From positions 1 through 44,201 of the forward strand of contig CAMTMX010000017.1 in NCBI GenBank assembly GCA_947073495.1: 44,201 nucleotides of DNA. Direction: 5' to 3'. This document shows positions 35,128 to 44,115 of this stretch, piece after piece; within the stretch, counting starts at the first letter, position 1; each line of letters begins with the position of its first letter. Made by a program: the position numbers and the translations under genes. Under the pieces are notes generated by a model. That model was not told where the DNA came from. It saw nothing but the letters and a program-made list of their open reading frames with translations, and made no database searches. Source of the stretch: an uncultured Porphyromonadaceae bacterium. Lineage in GTDB: Bacteria > Bacteroidota > Bacteroidia > Bacteroidales > Muribaculaceae.

Positions 35128-36551
35128 GAGAATCAAGTGTTACGAAAAGGAAGCAACAGATAAAATACTTCGTTGGTGATTTGCTGACGGGAAATTGTGC
35201 GTTCTTTTTGTTTAACATAATGAGATTCAGTTATCTATGTGATAATTCGTCAAATGGGAGTGTTTGGGTATATGTCTTTTCTGACAAGTTGTTGCTGGAG
35301 CAGTTGGTGGTTCCATTAGTAATGTGCGGTGTTTTCTGGCTTTCCGGTTATTACAACCAGCCTTTAGGGAAATCTCGCCTGCAGGAACTATCGACCACTT
35401 TTTTTTCAGCAGTCTTCAATACTCTTATAATCTATTTCGGATTGCTGATCAATGATGTGACAGGGCAGCGCAGTCTTGACTATGAAATGTTGCTGATGTT
35501 GTTTCTGATCCTGTTTGTTTGCAGTTATTCTATACGGATTGTATTGACTCAGTCTGCATTAAAGAATTTCCGCGAACGTCATTGGAGATTGAAAACGTTG
35601 ATTGTGGGAAATTCGGAGACGGCACACTTGACCTCTCTTGATCTTTTGAATAGCTCTTCGAGAATAAGTTATGAAATTCTTGGATTTGTAAGAATTCCGG
35701 GAGAGACGGATTGTAAAGAAGTGTTAGACAAGGTTTATGACCTTAATTGCATAAAGGAAATATGTTTGAATCGCAATGTGGATAATCTGATAATTATTCC
35801 TCAGACGATAGATGAGAAAAAAGTGCTTTCTCTCTTATATCATCTGTTTCCTCTGAATGTCTCCATTCGCATTGCCCCCGACACATTTTCTTTTGTCACT
35901 TCCGCAATAAGATTAAAAGACATCTACGGCGAACCGTTTGTCGACATCACAGCACCTGCAATATCCGAATCATCTAAAAATTTGAAACGAAGTTTTGATG
36001 TTTTGATTTCATTATCGGTGATGGTAATTCTTTCACCTATATTTTTAGTGATAGCTTTAATGGTGAAAAGGGGATCTCCGGGCCGGGTCATTTTTAGGCA
36101 GGAGAGGATAGGATTGAAGCAGCGTCCGTTTATCATGTATAAATTCAGAACAATGATAGATGCTGCTGAAAAAAACGGACCGGAATTATCATCAAGAGAT
36201 GATGGAAGAATAACACCGGTGGGCAAATTTCTTCGGAGATATCGGCTTGACGAATTGCCACAATTCTGGAATGTGGTGAAAGGAGACATGTCGATTGTCG
36301 GTCCGAGACCGGAGCGGAGATATTATATAGAAAGGATAATAAAATACGCACCTTACTATGCATTAGTGTGTCAGGTTAGACCCGGCATTACTTCGTGGGG
36401 AATGGTGAAATATGGTTACGCTTCTTGCGTTAAGCAAATGGTGGAGCGAACCAGATATGATTTGATCTACCTTTCAAACATGTCACTCACACTTGATATG
36501 AAGATTCTAATCTATACGGTAAAAACAGTGTTCAGTGGTAAAGGAGTGTAA
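35124..36551 (+). CDS. Polyprenyl-phosphate sugar-phosphate transferase (WcaJ/WbaP-like)
   Basis: The 475-residue membrane protein transfers a sugar-1-phosphate to undecaprenyl phosphate to start a surface glycan. About four transmembrane helices lie at residues 20-135, followed by a nucleotide-fold domain (LKTLIVGNSETAHLTSLDL, about 155-260). A fifth membrane segment (KRSFDVLISLSVMVILSPIF, about 291) leads into the catalytic domain, with QERIGLKQRPFIMYKFRTM, RRYRLDELPQFWNVVKGDMS and IVGPRPERRYY as diagnostic motifs. The sugar cannot be deduced. No other glycan genes are nearby, so it may be a housekeeping initiator for capsule, O-glycan or exopolysaccharide. It overlaps tsaC by four bases and precedes the ClC gene by 17. 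Confidence 0.94.
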   Translation: MRESSVTKRKQQIKYFVGDLLTGNCAFFLFNIMRFSYLCDNSSNGSVWVYVFSDKLLLEQLVVPLVMCGVFWLSGYYNQPLGKSRLQELSTTFFSAVFNTLIIYFGLLINDVTGQRSLDYEMLLMLFLILFVCSYSIRIVLTQSALKNFRERHWRLKTLIVGNSETAHLTSLDLLNSSSRISYEILGFVRIPGETDCKEVLDKVYDLNCIKEICLNRNVDNLIIIPQTIDEKKVLSLLYHLFPLNVSIRIAPDTFSFVTSAIRLKDIYGEPFVDITAPAISESSKNLKRSFDVLISLSVMVILSPIFLVIALMVKRGSPGRVIFRQERIGLKQRPFIMYKFRTMIDAAEKNGPELSSRDDGRITPVGKFLRRYRLDELPQFWNVVKGDMSIVGPRPERRYYIERIIKYAPYYALVCQVRPGITSWGMVKYGYASCVKQMVERTRYDLIYLSNMSLTLDMKILIYTVKTVFSGKGV

Positions 36552-36568
36552 TTACTAAATATTGAAAA

Positions 36569-38371
36569 ATGGCTTATACGGAAAGACATAACAAGTTTAC
36601 GGAAATGTGGATGAAACTTGTGACCTGGCGAGAGCAACATATAAAGGAAAGAAATTTTGTGCTTATACTTGCTCTTTTTGTTGGTATAGCATGTGGTTTC
36701 GCCGCACAGTTGCTGAAATATCTGATCCATCTGATTTCGGGTCTTCTGACGTCGCATATGAGCACAACAACAGCAAATTATCTGTATCTGGTATATCCTG
36801 TCGTCGGCATCTTGATCGTGTTGCTGTTTCTAAATTTTGTGGTCAAAGACAACATCTCGCATGGAGTCACGAAGGTGTTATACGCAATCTCTCGCAACAA
36901 ATCTCGCTTAAAGAAGAAAAATATCTATGCCTCACTTGTGGCATCGTCAGTGACAATCGGGTTTGGCGGTTCTGTCGGTGCCGAGGGTCCTATAGTGTTC
37001 ACAGGCGCGGCAATCGGTTCCAATGTGGGGCAGGCTTTCCGGCTATCCCCCAGGATCCTGATGGTTCTTGTGGGGTGTGGAGCGGCAGCAGGTATTGCAG
37101 GAATCTTCCGCGCCCCGATCGCGGGTATGCTTTTCACTCTTGAAGTGCTTATGATCGACCTTACCGGGGCAACCGTAATGCCGTTGCTGATTTCTTCTAT
37201 TACGGGTGCAACAGTGGCATATGTTCTTGAAGGGTATAGCTCGGAATTCTTTTTTTCACAAAGTGAACCGTTTTCGGTAAATAAAATACCATACACACTC
37301 ATGTTGGGAGTGTTTTGTGGAATAGTTTCCCTATACTTCACCAGGGTTATGTTTATGATGGAGACTATGTTCTCCAAGCTAAAATACAGAATGCTTAAAG
37401 TTGCCATCGGTGGAATAATTCTTGCGGGATTGATTTTTGTGCTCCCCCCTTTATATGGTGAAGGTTATGGCGCGATAAACAATCTTCTTGAAGGCGATTA
37501 TTCAAAAATTGTCGACGGGACATTTTTTTATGTGGATCGAGACAATATTTGGTTTATTGCATGTTTTATCGGAGCGATAATTCTAACTAAAGTATTTGCA
37601 ACGAGTGCTACAAACGGAGCCGGAGGTGTGGGGGGAACATTTGCACCTTCATTGTTTGTGGGCGCTATGTGTGGCTTTTTGTTTGCTTTTGTGCTGAACA
37701 ATATGTTTGATGGAGGAGTGGGTATATCCAATAAGAATTTCACCTTGCTCGGGATGGCAGGATTGATGAGCGGAGTCATGCATGCCCCTCTGATGGCGAT
37801 CTTCCTCACAGCGGAAATGACCGGAGGATACAATCTGTTTCTTCCGCTGCTTATAGTGTCTACATTGTCGTATATGACGATAAGGATATTTGAACCATAC
37901 AGCATCTACACAATGCGTCTTGCCAAACAGGGAGACCTTCTCACTCATGAAAAAGACAAATCTGTACTCACTCTTTTGAAGATAGATAATGTTATTGAAA
38001 AAGATTTCAAATGTGTGAGTCCGGATATGAATCTTAAGGAGGTGGTTGATATAATAGCCACGTCAAACCGTAATCTTTTCCCGGTTACCGATTCGTCCGG
38101 CACGTTGGTCGGGGTGGTGCTTCTTGATGACATACGCAATATAATGTTCCGTCCGGATCTTTATAAGAAAATGCACGTGACCCGCTTCATGTCGATGCCT
38201 CCAGCAAGGATAGAGATTAATCAACCGATGGAAGAGGTTATGAGAATTTTTGACAAAACCAACGCCTGGAATCTGCCGGTCGTTGATAATGGAAAATATA
38301 TCGGATTTGTGTCAAAATCCAAGATATTCAATTCCTATAGGCGAGTGCTCCGTCATTATTGTGATGACTGA
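36569..38371 (+). CDS. ClC-family chloride channel/transporter with CBS pair
   Basis: The 600-residue protein has a ClC membrane domain (about residues 25-440) and two C-terminal CBS domains (about 470-595), which usually bind adenine nucleotides. The anion pathway motifs are GSVGAEGPIV with the gating Glu139, IFRAPIAGMLFTLEVLM, GGVGGTFAPSLFVGAMCG and SIYTMRLAKQG with the central tyrosine. The residue aligned with the internal proton glutamate of E. coli ClC (Glu203) is Val193, as in eukaryotic channels, so strict chloride/proton exchange is uncertain. It may allow chloride flux for acid resistance or volume control. It follows the sugar transferase by 17 bases, and fmt begins 62 bases downstream. 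Confidence 0.93.
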   Translation: MAYTERHNKFTEMWMKLVTWREQHIKERNFVLILALFVGIACGFAAQLLKYLIHLISGLLTSHMSTTTANYLYLVYPVVGILIVLLFLNFVVKDNISHGVTKVLYAISRNKSRLKKKNIYASLVASSVTIGFGGSVGAEGPIVFTGAAIGSNVGQAFRLSPRILMVLVGCGAAAGIAGIFRAPIAGMLFTLEVLMIDLTGATVMPLLISSITGATVAYVLEGYSSEFFFSQSEPFSVNKIPYTLMLGVFCGIVSLYFTRVMFMMETMFSKLKYRMLKVAIGGIILAGLIFVLPPLYGEGYGAINNLLEGDYSKIVDGTFFYVDRDNIWFIACFIGAIILTKVFATSATNGAGGVGGTFAPSLFVGAMCGFLFAFVLNNMFDGGVGISNKNFTLLGMAGLMSGVMHAPLMAIFLTAEMTGGYNLFLPLLIVSTLSYMTIRIFEPYSIYTMRLAKQGDLLTHEKDKSVLTLLKIDNVIEKDFKCVSPDMNLKEVVDIIATSNRNLFPVTDSSGTLVGVVLLDDIRNIMFRPDLYKKMHVTRFMSMPPARIEINQPMEEVMRIFDKTNAWNLPVVDNGKYIGFVSKSKIFNSYRRVLRHYCDD

Positions 38372-38433
38372 TGATCCATTGGATATTGGATGGGTGCCTT
38401 GTGGAGTTATTGTAGCCAAAATATGAAAACAGT

Positions 38434-39390
38434 ATGAGTGAAAAGAAATTGAAGATAGTGTTTTTCGGTACTCCCGAATTTGCTGTGGCAAGCCTTGATC
38501 GTCTTCTAAAAGATGGTCAGGATATAGCGGCAGTTGTGACGATGCCCGATAAGATAGCGGGTCGCGGTCATAAACTTATACAAAGTGACGTGAAGCAATA
38601 TGCGGTTGCCAACGGTTTGAAAGTATTGCAGCCGGAAAGGCTTAAGGCTCCTGAATTTGTTGAGGAATTGCGGAATATAAATGCAGATCTTTTCATAGTC
38701 ATAGCTTTCAGGATGTTGCCTGAAATAGTGTGGTCGATGCCTCCTATGGGCACTTTTAATCTTCACGCTTCGTTGCTTCCGAAATATAGGGGAGCCGCCC
38801 CTATAAACTGGGCTGTCATAAAGGGAGAGACAGAGACAGGAGTCACCACATTCTTCCTTAAACATGAGATAGACACGGGTGATATCATAGAACAAAGAAA
38901 AATAGAAATTCTTCCGGAAGATAATGTCGGACATGTCCACGATAGATTGATGATACTTGGAGCCGATATGGTATCCCATACGGTTAAAGAGATAGCCGCG
39001 GGAACTGTAGTGGCGCAGCCACAGCCGGAAGGAGAATTTATTCCCGCACCCAAAATATTTAAAGACACCTGCAGGATTGTATGGAATCAGCCGGCTGAGA
39101 GAATACATAATCTTGTGAGAGGACTCGCGCCATATCCGGCTGCGTGGGCTGCATTTGAAGACTCAAGGACAGCGGGTGTCAATACTGATGTCAAGATTTT
39201 CGAAACAGCTCTTGTGTCAGGCAACGATTCCGCAGGGTTAAATCCCGGTGATGTCGTGATAGAAAAGTCCCGTCTTTTTGTTGTGGCATCAGATGGATTG
39301 CTTGAGATAAGGTCATTGCAACCTGCCGGAAAAAAACGTATGGACGCCGATGCATTCCTACGAGGTTATAGACCGGAAAAATTTGTATGA
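38434..39390 (+). CDS. fmt: Methionyl-tRNA formyltransferase
   Basis: The 318-residue enzyme formylates initiator Met-tRNA using 10-formyl-tetrahydrofolate. The catalytic triad is visible as Asn109 and His111 in GTFNLHASLLPKYRGAAPIN and Asp147 in HEIDTGDII. The N-terminal Rossmann domain begins KIVFFGTPEFAVASLD, and a C-terminal OB-like domain for tRNA binding spans about residues 205-315. Length and order are normal. Its last codons overlap the menD start by four bases (ATGA), joining a translation gene to menaquinone synthesis in one transcript. No def gene is next to it. Confidence 0.96.
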   Translation: MSEKKLKIVFFGTPEFAVASLDRLLKDGQDIAAVVTMPDKIAGRGHKLIQSDVKQYAVANGLKVLQPERLKAPEFVEELRNINADLFIVIAFRMLPEIVWSMPPMGTFNLHASLLPKYRGAAPINWAVIKGETETGVTTFFLKHEIDTGDIIEQRKIEILPEDNVGHVHDRLMILGADMVSHTVKEIAAGTVVAQPQPEGEFIPAPKIFKDTCRIVWNQPAERIHNLVRGLAPYPAAWAAFEDSRTAGVNTDVKIFETALVSGNDSAGLNPGDVVIEKSRLFVVASDGLLEIRSLQPAGKKRMDADAFLRGYRPEKFV

Positions 39391-41138
39391 AAGATATGAT
39401 TCAGGACACAGATAGAAATTTTTGTGCCATTCTTCTTGATGTTTTGGAAAGGGGGGGCGTGAAAGACGTGGTATGTTGTCCCGGATCCCGAAATGCTCCT
39501 TTGCTTATTGCCGCCGCCGCAAGAGAAGGGCTTAGGAAACATAACGTTGTAGATGAACGCTCTGCTGCATTTATGGCTTTGGGAATTGCTGCTGTCAGTA
39601 AGAAACCTGTTGCCATAATTTGTACTTCAGGGACTGCATTATTAAATTTTTCCCCTGCCGTAGCCGAGGCTTTTTATCAGAGTGTTCCGTTGATAGTCAT
39701 CTCCGCCGACCGCCCTGAACAATGGATTGATCAGGATGATTCGCAGACATTGCGGCAATTTGAGGCACTCTCTAATTTTGTGAAGCGAAGTTACGAACTT
39801 CCTGCGTGGGGAAATGACGACAAGGAACTTCTTTGGTATGCCAACCGTATAGCAAACGATGCAATGATAGAGGCATTGTCCAGAAGAAAGGGACCGGTGC
39901 ACATAAATGTCAGATTGGGAGAACCGTTGGGCAATAAAATTCAGAGAGAATTGTTGTCACCACGCATGATCGAGATGATCCCTTCAGATGGTATTATAAA
40001 TAAGGAGGTGGTTAAAGGGTTGGGCGAACGCCTTGCCTCATCGAAAGTGATGTTGGTGGCAGGGTTTATGCAACCGGATTCCCGGCTGCATAAAGCCGTG
40101 GGAGAGTTTTGCTCATTGCCAAATGTTGTAGCCATGACAGAGACACTTTCAAATCTCCATCTTTCGGAAAACGCGTATAGTGTCGATTCTGTGTTGACGG
40201 CATTCTCAAATGAGCAATTGGACGGAATGGCGCCAGACATAGTCGTTTCAATCGGCGGTTCGCTTGTATCAAGAAAATTGAAGGAATATTTGAGAAGAAA
40301 CAGCCACAGATGCGAACATTGGGCATTGGGGTGGGGACACACCACCTCAGATTGTTTCATGGCTTTGACAAAGAGAGTTGAAGCTGATCCTTCCAGACTG
40401 TTGCATCAGCTTGCCGGCGTCGTGAGGAAGCAGCTTTCAAAACATGAAGGAATCGGTAAATGTGGATATGGGAAGATGTGGGGAGAAGCGCGGATAGCGG
40501 CACGCGATGTGAAGCACGGTTTTATTTCCTCTGCACCTTGGAGTGAATTAAAGGCATTTGAAATAATAAAGGAGTCTTTGCCGGCAGACGTAAACCTATT
40601 TTTGTCTAACGGCACCACTGTGCGTTATGATCAGATAGTAGGGGAACGGACGCCTCATGCCACATATTGCAACCGTGGAGTGTCGGGAATAGACGGCAGT
40701 TGCTCCACTGCCGTGGGGGGCGCGAAAATGTATAATGGGATGACGGTTATGATCTCTGGAGATATGTCGATGGCATACGATATTTCATCGTTGGGTTTGC
40801 CTGAAATCCCGGACAGGATGAAGATTATTGTAATCGATAATTCCGGAGGGGGTATATTCCGTTTTATTCCTTCAACATCGTCGTTGACAGAGAGGGAACG
40901 TTATTTCTGTTGTGCGCCGAATTTGCCATTGCAGCATCTGGCGGAAGGTTACGGATGGGAATATGCTGAAGCTAATGATGAAAACAGCCTCAGAAATAAC
41001 TTATCGCAAATGTTGGCTTCTAAAAGTAAAGGAATATTGAAGGTTGTGTGTGACGGAGAATTAAGCGCGCAGCTTTTAAAACAATATATGGCGTTGAGAG
41101 TTGAGGGTTTTGAGTTAATCCCGACCGCCAACAAATGA
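39387..41138 (+). CDS. menD: SEPHCHC synthase (menaquinone pathway)
   Basis: The 583-residue thiamine diphosphate enzyme condenses isochorismate with 2-oxoglutarate, the first committed step of menaquinone synthesis. The N-terminal PYR domain has CCPGSRNAPLLIAAA and the activating glutamate in VVDERSAAFMALG. The following CTSGTALLNFSPAVAEAFYQ and ADRPEQWIDQDDSQTLRQ are typical of MenD. The C-terminal PP domain has SGDMSMAYDISSLGLPEIP, IIVIDNSGGGIFRFIPS and the preceding NRGVSGIDG. ATG 39387 overlaps fmt; a second ATG at 39396 is possible. No isochorismate synthase (menF) gene is in the window. menB follows after 27 bases. Confidence 0.96.
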   Translation: MKDMIQDTDRNFCAILLDVLERGGVKDVVCCPGSRNAPLLIAAAAREGLRKHNVVDERSAAFMALGIAAVSKKPVAIICTSGTALLNFSPAVAEAFYQSVPLIVISADRPEQWIDQDDSQTLRQFEALSNFVKRSYELPAWGNDDKELLWYANRIANDAMIEALSRRKGPVHINVRLGEPLGNKIQRELLSPRMIEMIPSDGIINKEVVKGLGERLASSKVMLVAGFMQPDSRLHKAVGEFCSLPNVVAMTETLSNLHLSENAYSVDSVLTAFSNEQLDGMAPDIVVSIGGSLVSRKLKEYLRRNSHRCEHWALGWGHTTSDCFMALTKRVEADPSRLLHQLAGVVRKQLSKHEGIGKCGYGKMWGEARIAARDVKHGFISSAPWSELKAFEIIKESLPADVNLFLSNGTTVRYDQIVGERTPHATYCNRGVSGIDGSCSTAVGGAKMYNGMTVMISGDMSMAYDISSLGLPEIPDRMKIIVIDNSGGGIFRFIPSTSSLTERERYFCCAPNLPLQHLAEGYGWEYAEANDENSLRNNLSQMLASKSKGILKVVCDGELSAQLLKQYMALRVEGFELIPTANK

Positions 41139-41165
41139 ACATGAAAATTTTAAATCAAAATAGAG

Positions 41166-41981
41166 ATGTATAATTGGAAGACTATTAAGCAATACACAGA
41201 CATACTTTTCGAAGAATTCGAGGGTATAGCCAAGATCACGATCAATCGCCCTGAGGTCTACAACGCATTCCGTCCTCTTACCAACAGGGAGATGCTTGAT
41301 GCAATGGCGATTTGCCGCGAACGCCAGGATATCCGTGTGGTAGTCCTTACAGGCGCAGGCGACAAGGCATTCTGTAGCGGCGGCGACCAGCATGCCAAGG
41401 GTAGGGGTGGATATGTTGATTCCGACGGTGTTCCCCGTCTTAATGTGCTCGAACTGCATCATGCAATCCGTTCGTTACCAAAACCGGTGATCGCAATGGT
41501 CAACGGATATTCAATCGGCGGAGGGAATGTCCTTAATGTTGTGTGCGATTTGTCGATAGCCTCCGATAATGCCCGTTTCGGACAGACCGGTCCGAAAGTG
41601 GGAAGTTTTGATGCAGGATTCGGATCGTCATATCTGGCACGTTGTGTAGGTCAGAAAAAAGCACGTGAAATATGGTATCTTTGCCGTCAGTATACTGCGG
41701 AAGAGGCACTTGAGATGGGGATGATCAATAAGGTTGTGCCTTTCGACAAGCTTGAAGAGGAGGTTGTGGAGTGGTGTCGTACAATAATGAAACGTAGTCC
41801 TCTTGCAATCAGAATGATCAAGCGTGGCCTTAATGCCGAACTTGACGGACAGGCAGGACTCATGGAATTTGCAGGCGACGCCACTTTGATGTATTATCTG
41901 ATGGACGAGGCACAGGAAGGTAAGAATGCGTTTCTTGAAAAGCGCGATCCCAATTTCGAGCAATTTCCAAAATTCCCTTGA
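41166..41981 (+). CDS. menB: 1,4-Dihydroxy-2-naphthoyl-CoA synthase
   Basis: The 271-residue crotonase-fold enzyme closes the naphthoate ring from O-succinylbenzoyl-CoA. It has the CoA and oxyanion-hole segments [15 protein letters not shown] and [19 protein letters not shown], then [20 protein letters not shown] and the [20 protein letters not shown] helix. The [10 protein letters not shown] form corresponds to type I MenB, which is expected to use bicarbonate as a cofactor where type II enzymes carry an aspartate. The C-terminal part ([20 protein letters not shown]) closes the neighbouring active site in the hexamer. The stop is three bases before menC, so translation is coupled. Confidence 0.96.
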   Translation: MYNWKTIKQYTDILFEEFEGIAKITINRPEVYNAFRPLTNREMLDAMAICRERQDIRVVVLTGAGDKAFCSGGDQHAKGRGGYVDSDGVPRLNVLELHHAIRSLPKPVIAMVNGYSIGGGNVLNVVCDLSIASDNARFGQTGPKVGSFDAGFGSSYLARCVGQKKAREIWYLCRQYTAEEALEMGMINKVVPFDKLEEEVVEWCRTIMKRSPLAIRMIKRGLNAELDGQAGLMEFAGDATLMYYLMDEAQEGKNAFLEKRDPNFEQFPKFP

Positions 41982-41983
41982 TC

Positions 41984-43042
41984 ATGCGTCTTGGATTTGC
42001 ACCATATCTCTTGCATTTCAAAGAACCCGGCGGCACATCGCGCGGGGTTATGACAGAAAAACCGACTTTTTTAATCAAGGTGTTTGATGAAAACGATCCG
42101 GGTCATTTCGGTATCGGAGAGGCTGCGGTTTTTCCCGGATTATCTCCCGAGGCTGACGGCAATTATGTTTGGAAACTTACGGAATTGCTTGCAAATGTCG
42201 CCATAGGGCAGCCGACAGACCTTACCCGGCATTCGTCGATTCAGTTCGGGTTTGAACAAGCGTTGCTTGATTATTCCAACGGTTGCAGGGGGATCTATTA
42301 TCCTTCATCCTTTACTGACGGGAAAAGCGAGATTGTTATAAACGGTCTTGTATGGATGGGAGACTTCGATCGTATGATCGAGAGGATAGACGACAAAGTC
42401 AAAGCCGGGTTCAGATGCATCAAACTTAAGATCGGAGCTATCGACTGGAAAAAGGAAGTGGAAATGATCGAGTATATCCGGAATCGTTACAGCCCTGCTG
42501 AATTAATGATCAGAGTGGATGCCAACGGAGGATTCTCGATGGAGAATTCATTACCCAGGTTGAAGCGTCTCGCTGATTTAGGGGTTCATTCAATAGAGCA
42601 GCCCATTGCTGCGGGTAATCCAGAGATGATGGCTTTCCTTTGCCGAGTATCTCCGCTTCCTATCGCTCTCGATGAGGAATTGATAGGGAAGGGGACGACA
42701 GAGGAAAAACTGGCGACTCTTGATTCGATCAAGCCAGCATATATCATTTTGAAACCGGCGTTGTGCGGAGGTTTTTCAGGAGGCGAGGAATGGATATCGC
42801 TTGCTGAAGATCGAGGCATAGGATGGTGGGTCACATCCGCTCTTGAATCAAATGTAGGTCTTGACGCAATTGCCCAATGGACCGCATATTTGGGGGCTAA
42901 AGGTCCGCAGGGGCTCGGAACGGGTGGAGTGTTCACCGATAATTTTGTAACCCCGATAAGTCTTGAGGCAGACAGATTGAAATTTTTACATTCAGAGTCT
43001 CTCGATTACTCACAATTTGCAGACTTGAAGTGGCATTTATAA
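41984..43042 (+). CDS. menC: o-Succinylbenzoate synthase
   Basis: The 352-residue enolase-superfamily enzyme dehydrates SHCHC to o-succinylbenzoate. The catalytic set is visible in order: the KxK motif in CIKLKIGAIDW, Asp in RVDANGGFSME, Glu in HSIEQPIAAG, Asp-Glu in IALDEELIGKG and Lys in YIILKPALCGGFSGGEEW. The N-terminal capping domain covers about residues 1-110. The frame opens with TTG at 41978 overlapping menB, but ATG 41984 gives the natural start (MRLGFAPYLLHFKEPGG). It follows menB at once, and an unusual 140-base gap with inverted repeats separates it from menE. Confidence 0.95.
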   Translation: MRLGFAPYLLHFKEPGGTSRGVMTEKPTFLIKVFDENDPGHFGIGEAAVFPGLSPEADGNYVWKLTELLANVAIGQPTDLTRHSSIQFGFEQALLDYSNGCRGIYYPSSFTDGKSEIVINGLVWMGDFDRMIERIDDKVKAGFRCIKLKIGAIDWKKEVEMIEYIRNRYSPAELMIRVDANGGFSMENSLPRLKRLADLGVHSIEQPIAAGNPEMMAFLCRVSPLPIALDEELIGKGTTEEKLATLDSIKPAYIILKPALCGGFSGGEEWISLAEDRGIGWWVTSALESNVGLDAIAQWTAYLGAKGPQGLGTGGVFTDNFVTPISLEADRLKFLHSESLDYSQFADLKWHL

Positions 43043-43084
43043 AACTAATAATAGAACAAAATGAAACAATGAAGGAATAAATAT

Positions 43085-43122
43085 ACTTGATAATCAGGAA
43101 TAGAGGTGCTTTATTATCAAGT
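43085..43122 (+). promoter_or_regulatory. Inverted repeat in the menC-menE gap
   Basis: ACTTGATAAT (43085-43094) is exactly complementary to ATTATCAAGT (43113-43122) across an 18-base loop. An outer pair, ATGAAACAA (43061-43069) and TTGTTTCAT (43163-43171), nests around it. The gap may form an mRNA structure or a regulator site that gives menE separate control. No exact TAnnTTTG promoter was found in it. Confidence 0.4.
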
Positions 43123-43182
43123 GTTTCAAAATAAAATATAAACTGTTCCAAAAAATAAAATTTTGTTTCATAATTTAGAAAA

Positions 43183-44115
43183 ATGACATTTGAAGAATTT
43201 TTAGATGAGTGGAGGGGAGACTCGCCGTATATTGAAGCGAGGACATCAGGATCTACAGGAGAGCCGAAAACAATCCGGCTCTCCAAATCTTTTGTCACGG
43301 ACAGTGCATTAAGGACCAATCAATTTTTCTCGATAACAAAGTATAGTAGGCTCCACTCGTGCGTTGCAGCCGATTTCATAGGTGGAAAAATGATGGCGGT
43401 GAGAGCAGAACTTGCGGAATGCGGGTTCAGTTTTGAGGTTCCGTCTAACCGACCGCTTGCTGCGTTTGGTGTGACCGAGCGGATAGACCTTCTTGCGGTG
43501 GTACCCTCGCAGATGATTCATATTTTGGATAATATCTACGAGATGCCTGTTATACGCGCCATAATAATCGGAGGGTCGGCAATCGATCCGTTGCTAAAAG
43601 ATAGGATAATTTCGTCAGGACTAAATGCATACGAAACGTATGGCATGACAGAAACCGCATCCCATATAGCATTGCGAAAAATTGCTCCGGATCAAGAATG
43701 GTTTGAGACATTGGGGGATATAAAGGTAAGCCTTGACGACAGGGAATGTCTTGTGATAGATTTCTCCACCGGAGAGCATATCGTCACCAACGATATCGCC
43801 ATTATAGATTCGGATTCAAGATTCAAGATTACGGGGAGATGGGATCATGTTATCATCACCGGGGGAAAGAAACTAAATCCATACGAAGTAGAAAACGTGT
43901 TATCCCCTTTGATAGATGCGCCCTTTATAATAACATCGAAGAGTGATATGAAGTGGGGCAGGAAAGTAGTATTGAGAATAGAGGGAGATCATTTCTGTAG
44001 AGATGAGGAGCTTATGGGGAGGATGAGAGATTTGTTGCCGTCATGGAAATTGCCGAAAGAAATAGAATGGGTAAAGTCTCTTCCGCGAACACTTAACGGA
44101 AAGCTTAAAAGATGA
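43183..44115 (+). CDS. menE: o-Succinylbenzoate-CoA ligase, short form
   Basis: The 310-residue protein is an acyl-adenylate-forming (ANL) enzyme that activates o-succinylbenzoate with ATP and CoA. The core motif TSGSTGEPKT is at residues 21-30, although it normally lies around residue 140-170, so the usual N-terminal subdomain is missing. The rest is complete: AYETYGMTETASHIAL, FKITGRWDHVIITGGKKLNP, where Asp and Arg act on the adenylate, and the terminal lysine loop LPRTLNGKLKR. An in-frame TAA at 43171-43173, 12 bases before the ATG, rules out a longer N-terminus. Place and motifs support MenE, since menD, menB and menC precede it. No terminator is visible after its TGA up to the window end. 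Confidence 0.88.
   Translation: MTFEEFLDEWRGDSPYIEARTSGSTGEPKTIRLSKSFVTDSALRTNQFFSITKYSRLHSCVAADFIGGKMMAVRAELAECGFSFEVPSNRPLAAFGVTERIDLLAVVPSQMIHILDNIYEMPVIRAIIIGGSAIDPLLKDRIISSGLNAYETYGMTETASHIALRKIAPDQEWFETLGDIKVSLDDRECLVIDFSTGEHIVTNDIAIIDSDSRFKITGRWDHVIITGGKKLNPYEVENVLSPLIDAPFIITSKSDMKWGRKVVLRIEGDHFCRDEELMGRMRDLLPSWKLPKEIEWVKSLPRTLNGKLKR

Noticed and set aside
38506..39108. 200-codon minus-strand frame inside fmt
   Set aside because: The opposite strand encodes a complete methionyl-tRNA formyltransferase with its catalytic residues, so this frame is not a gene.
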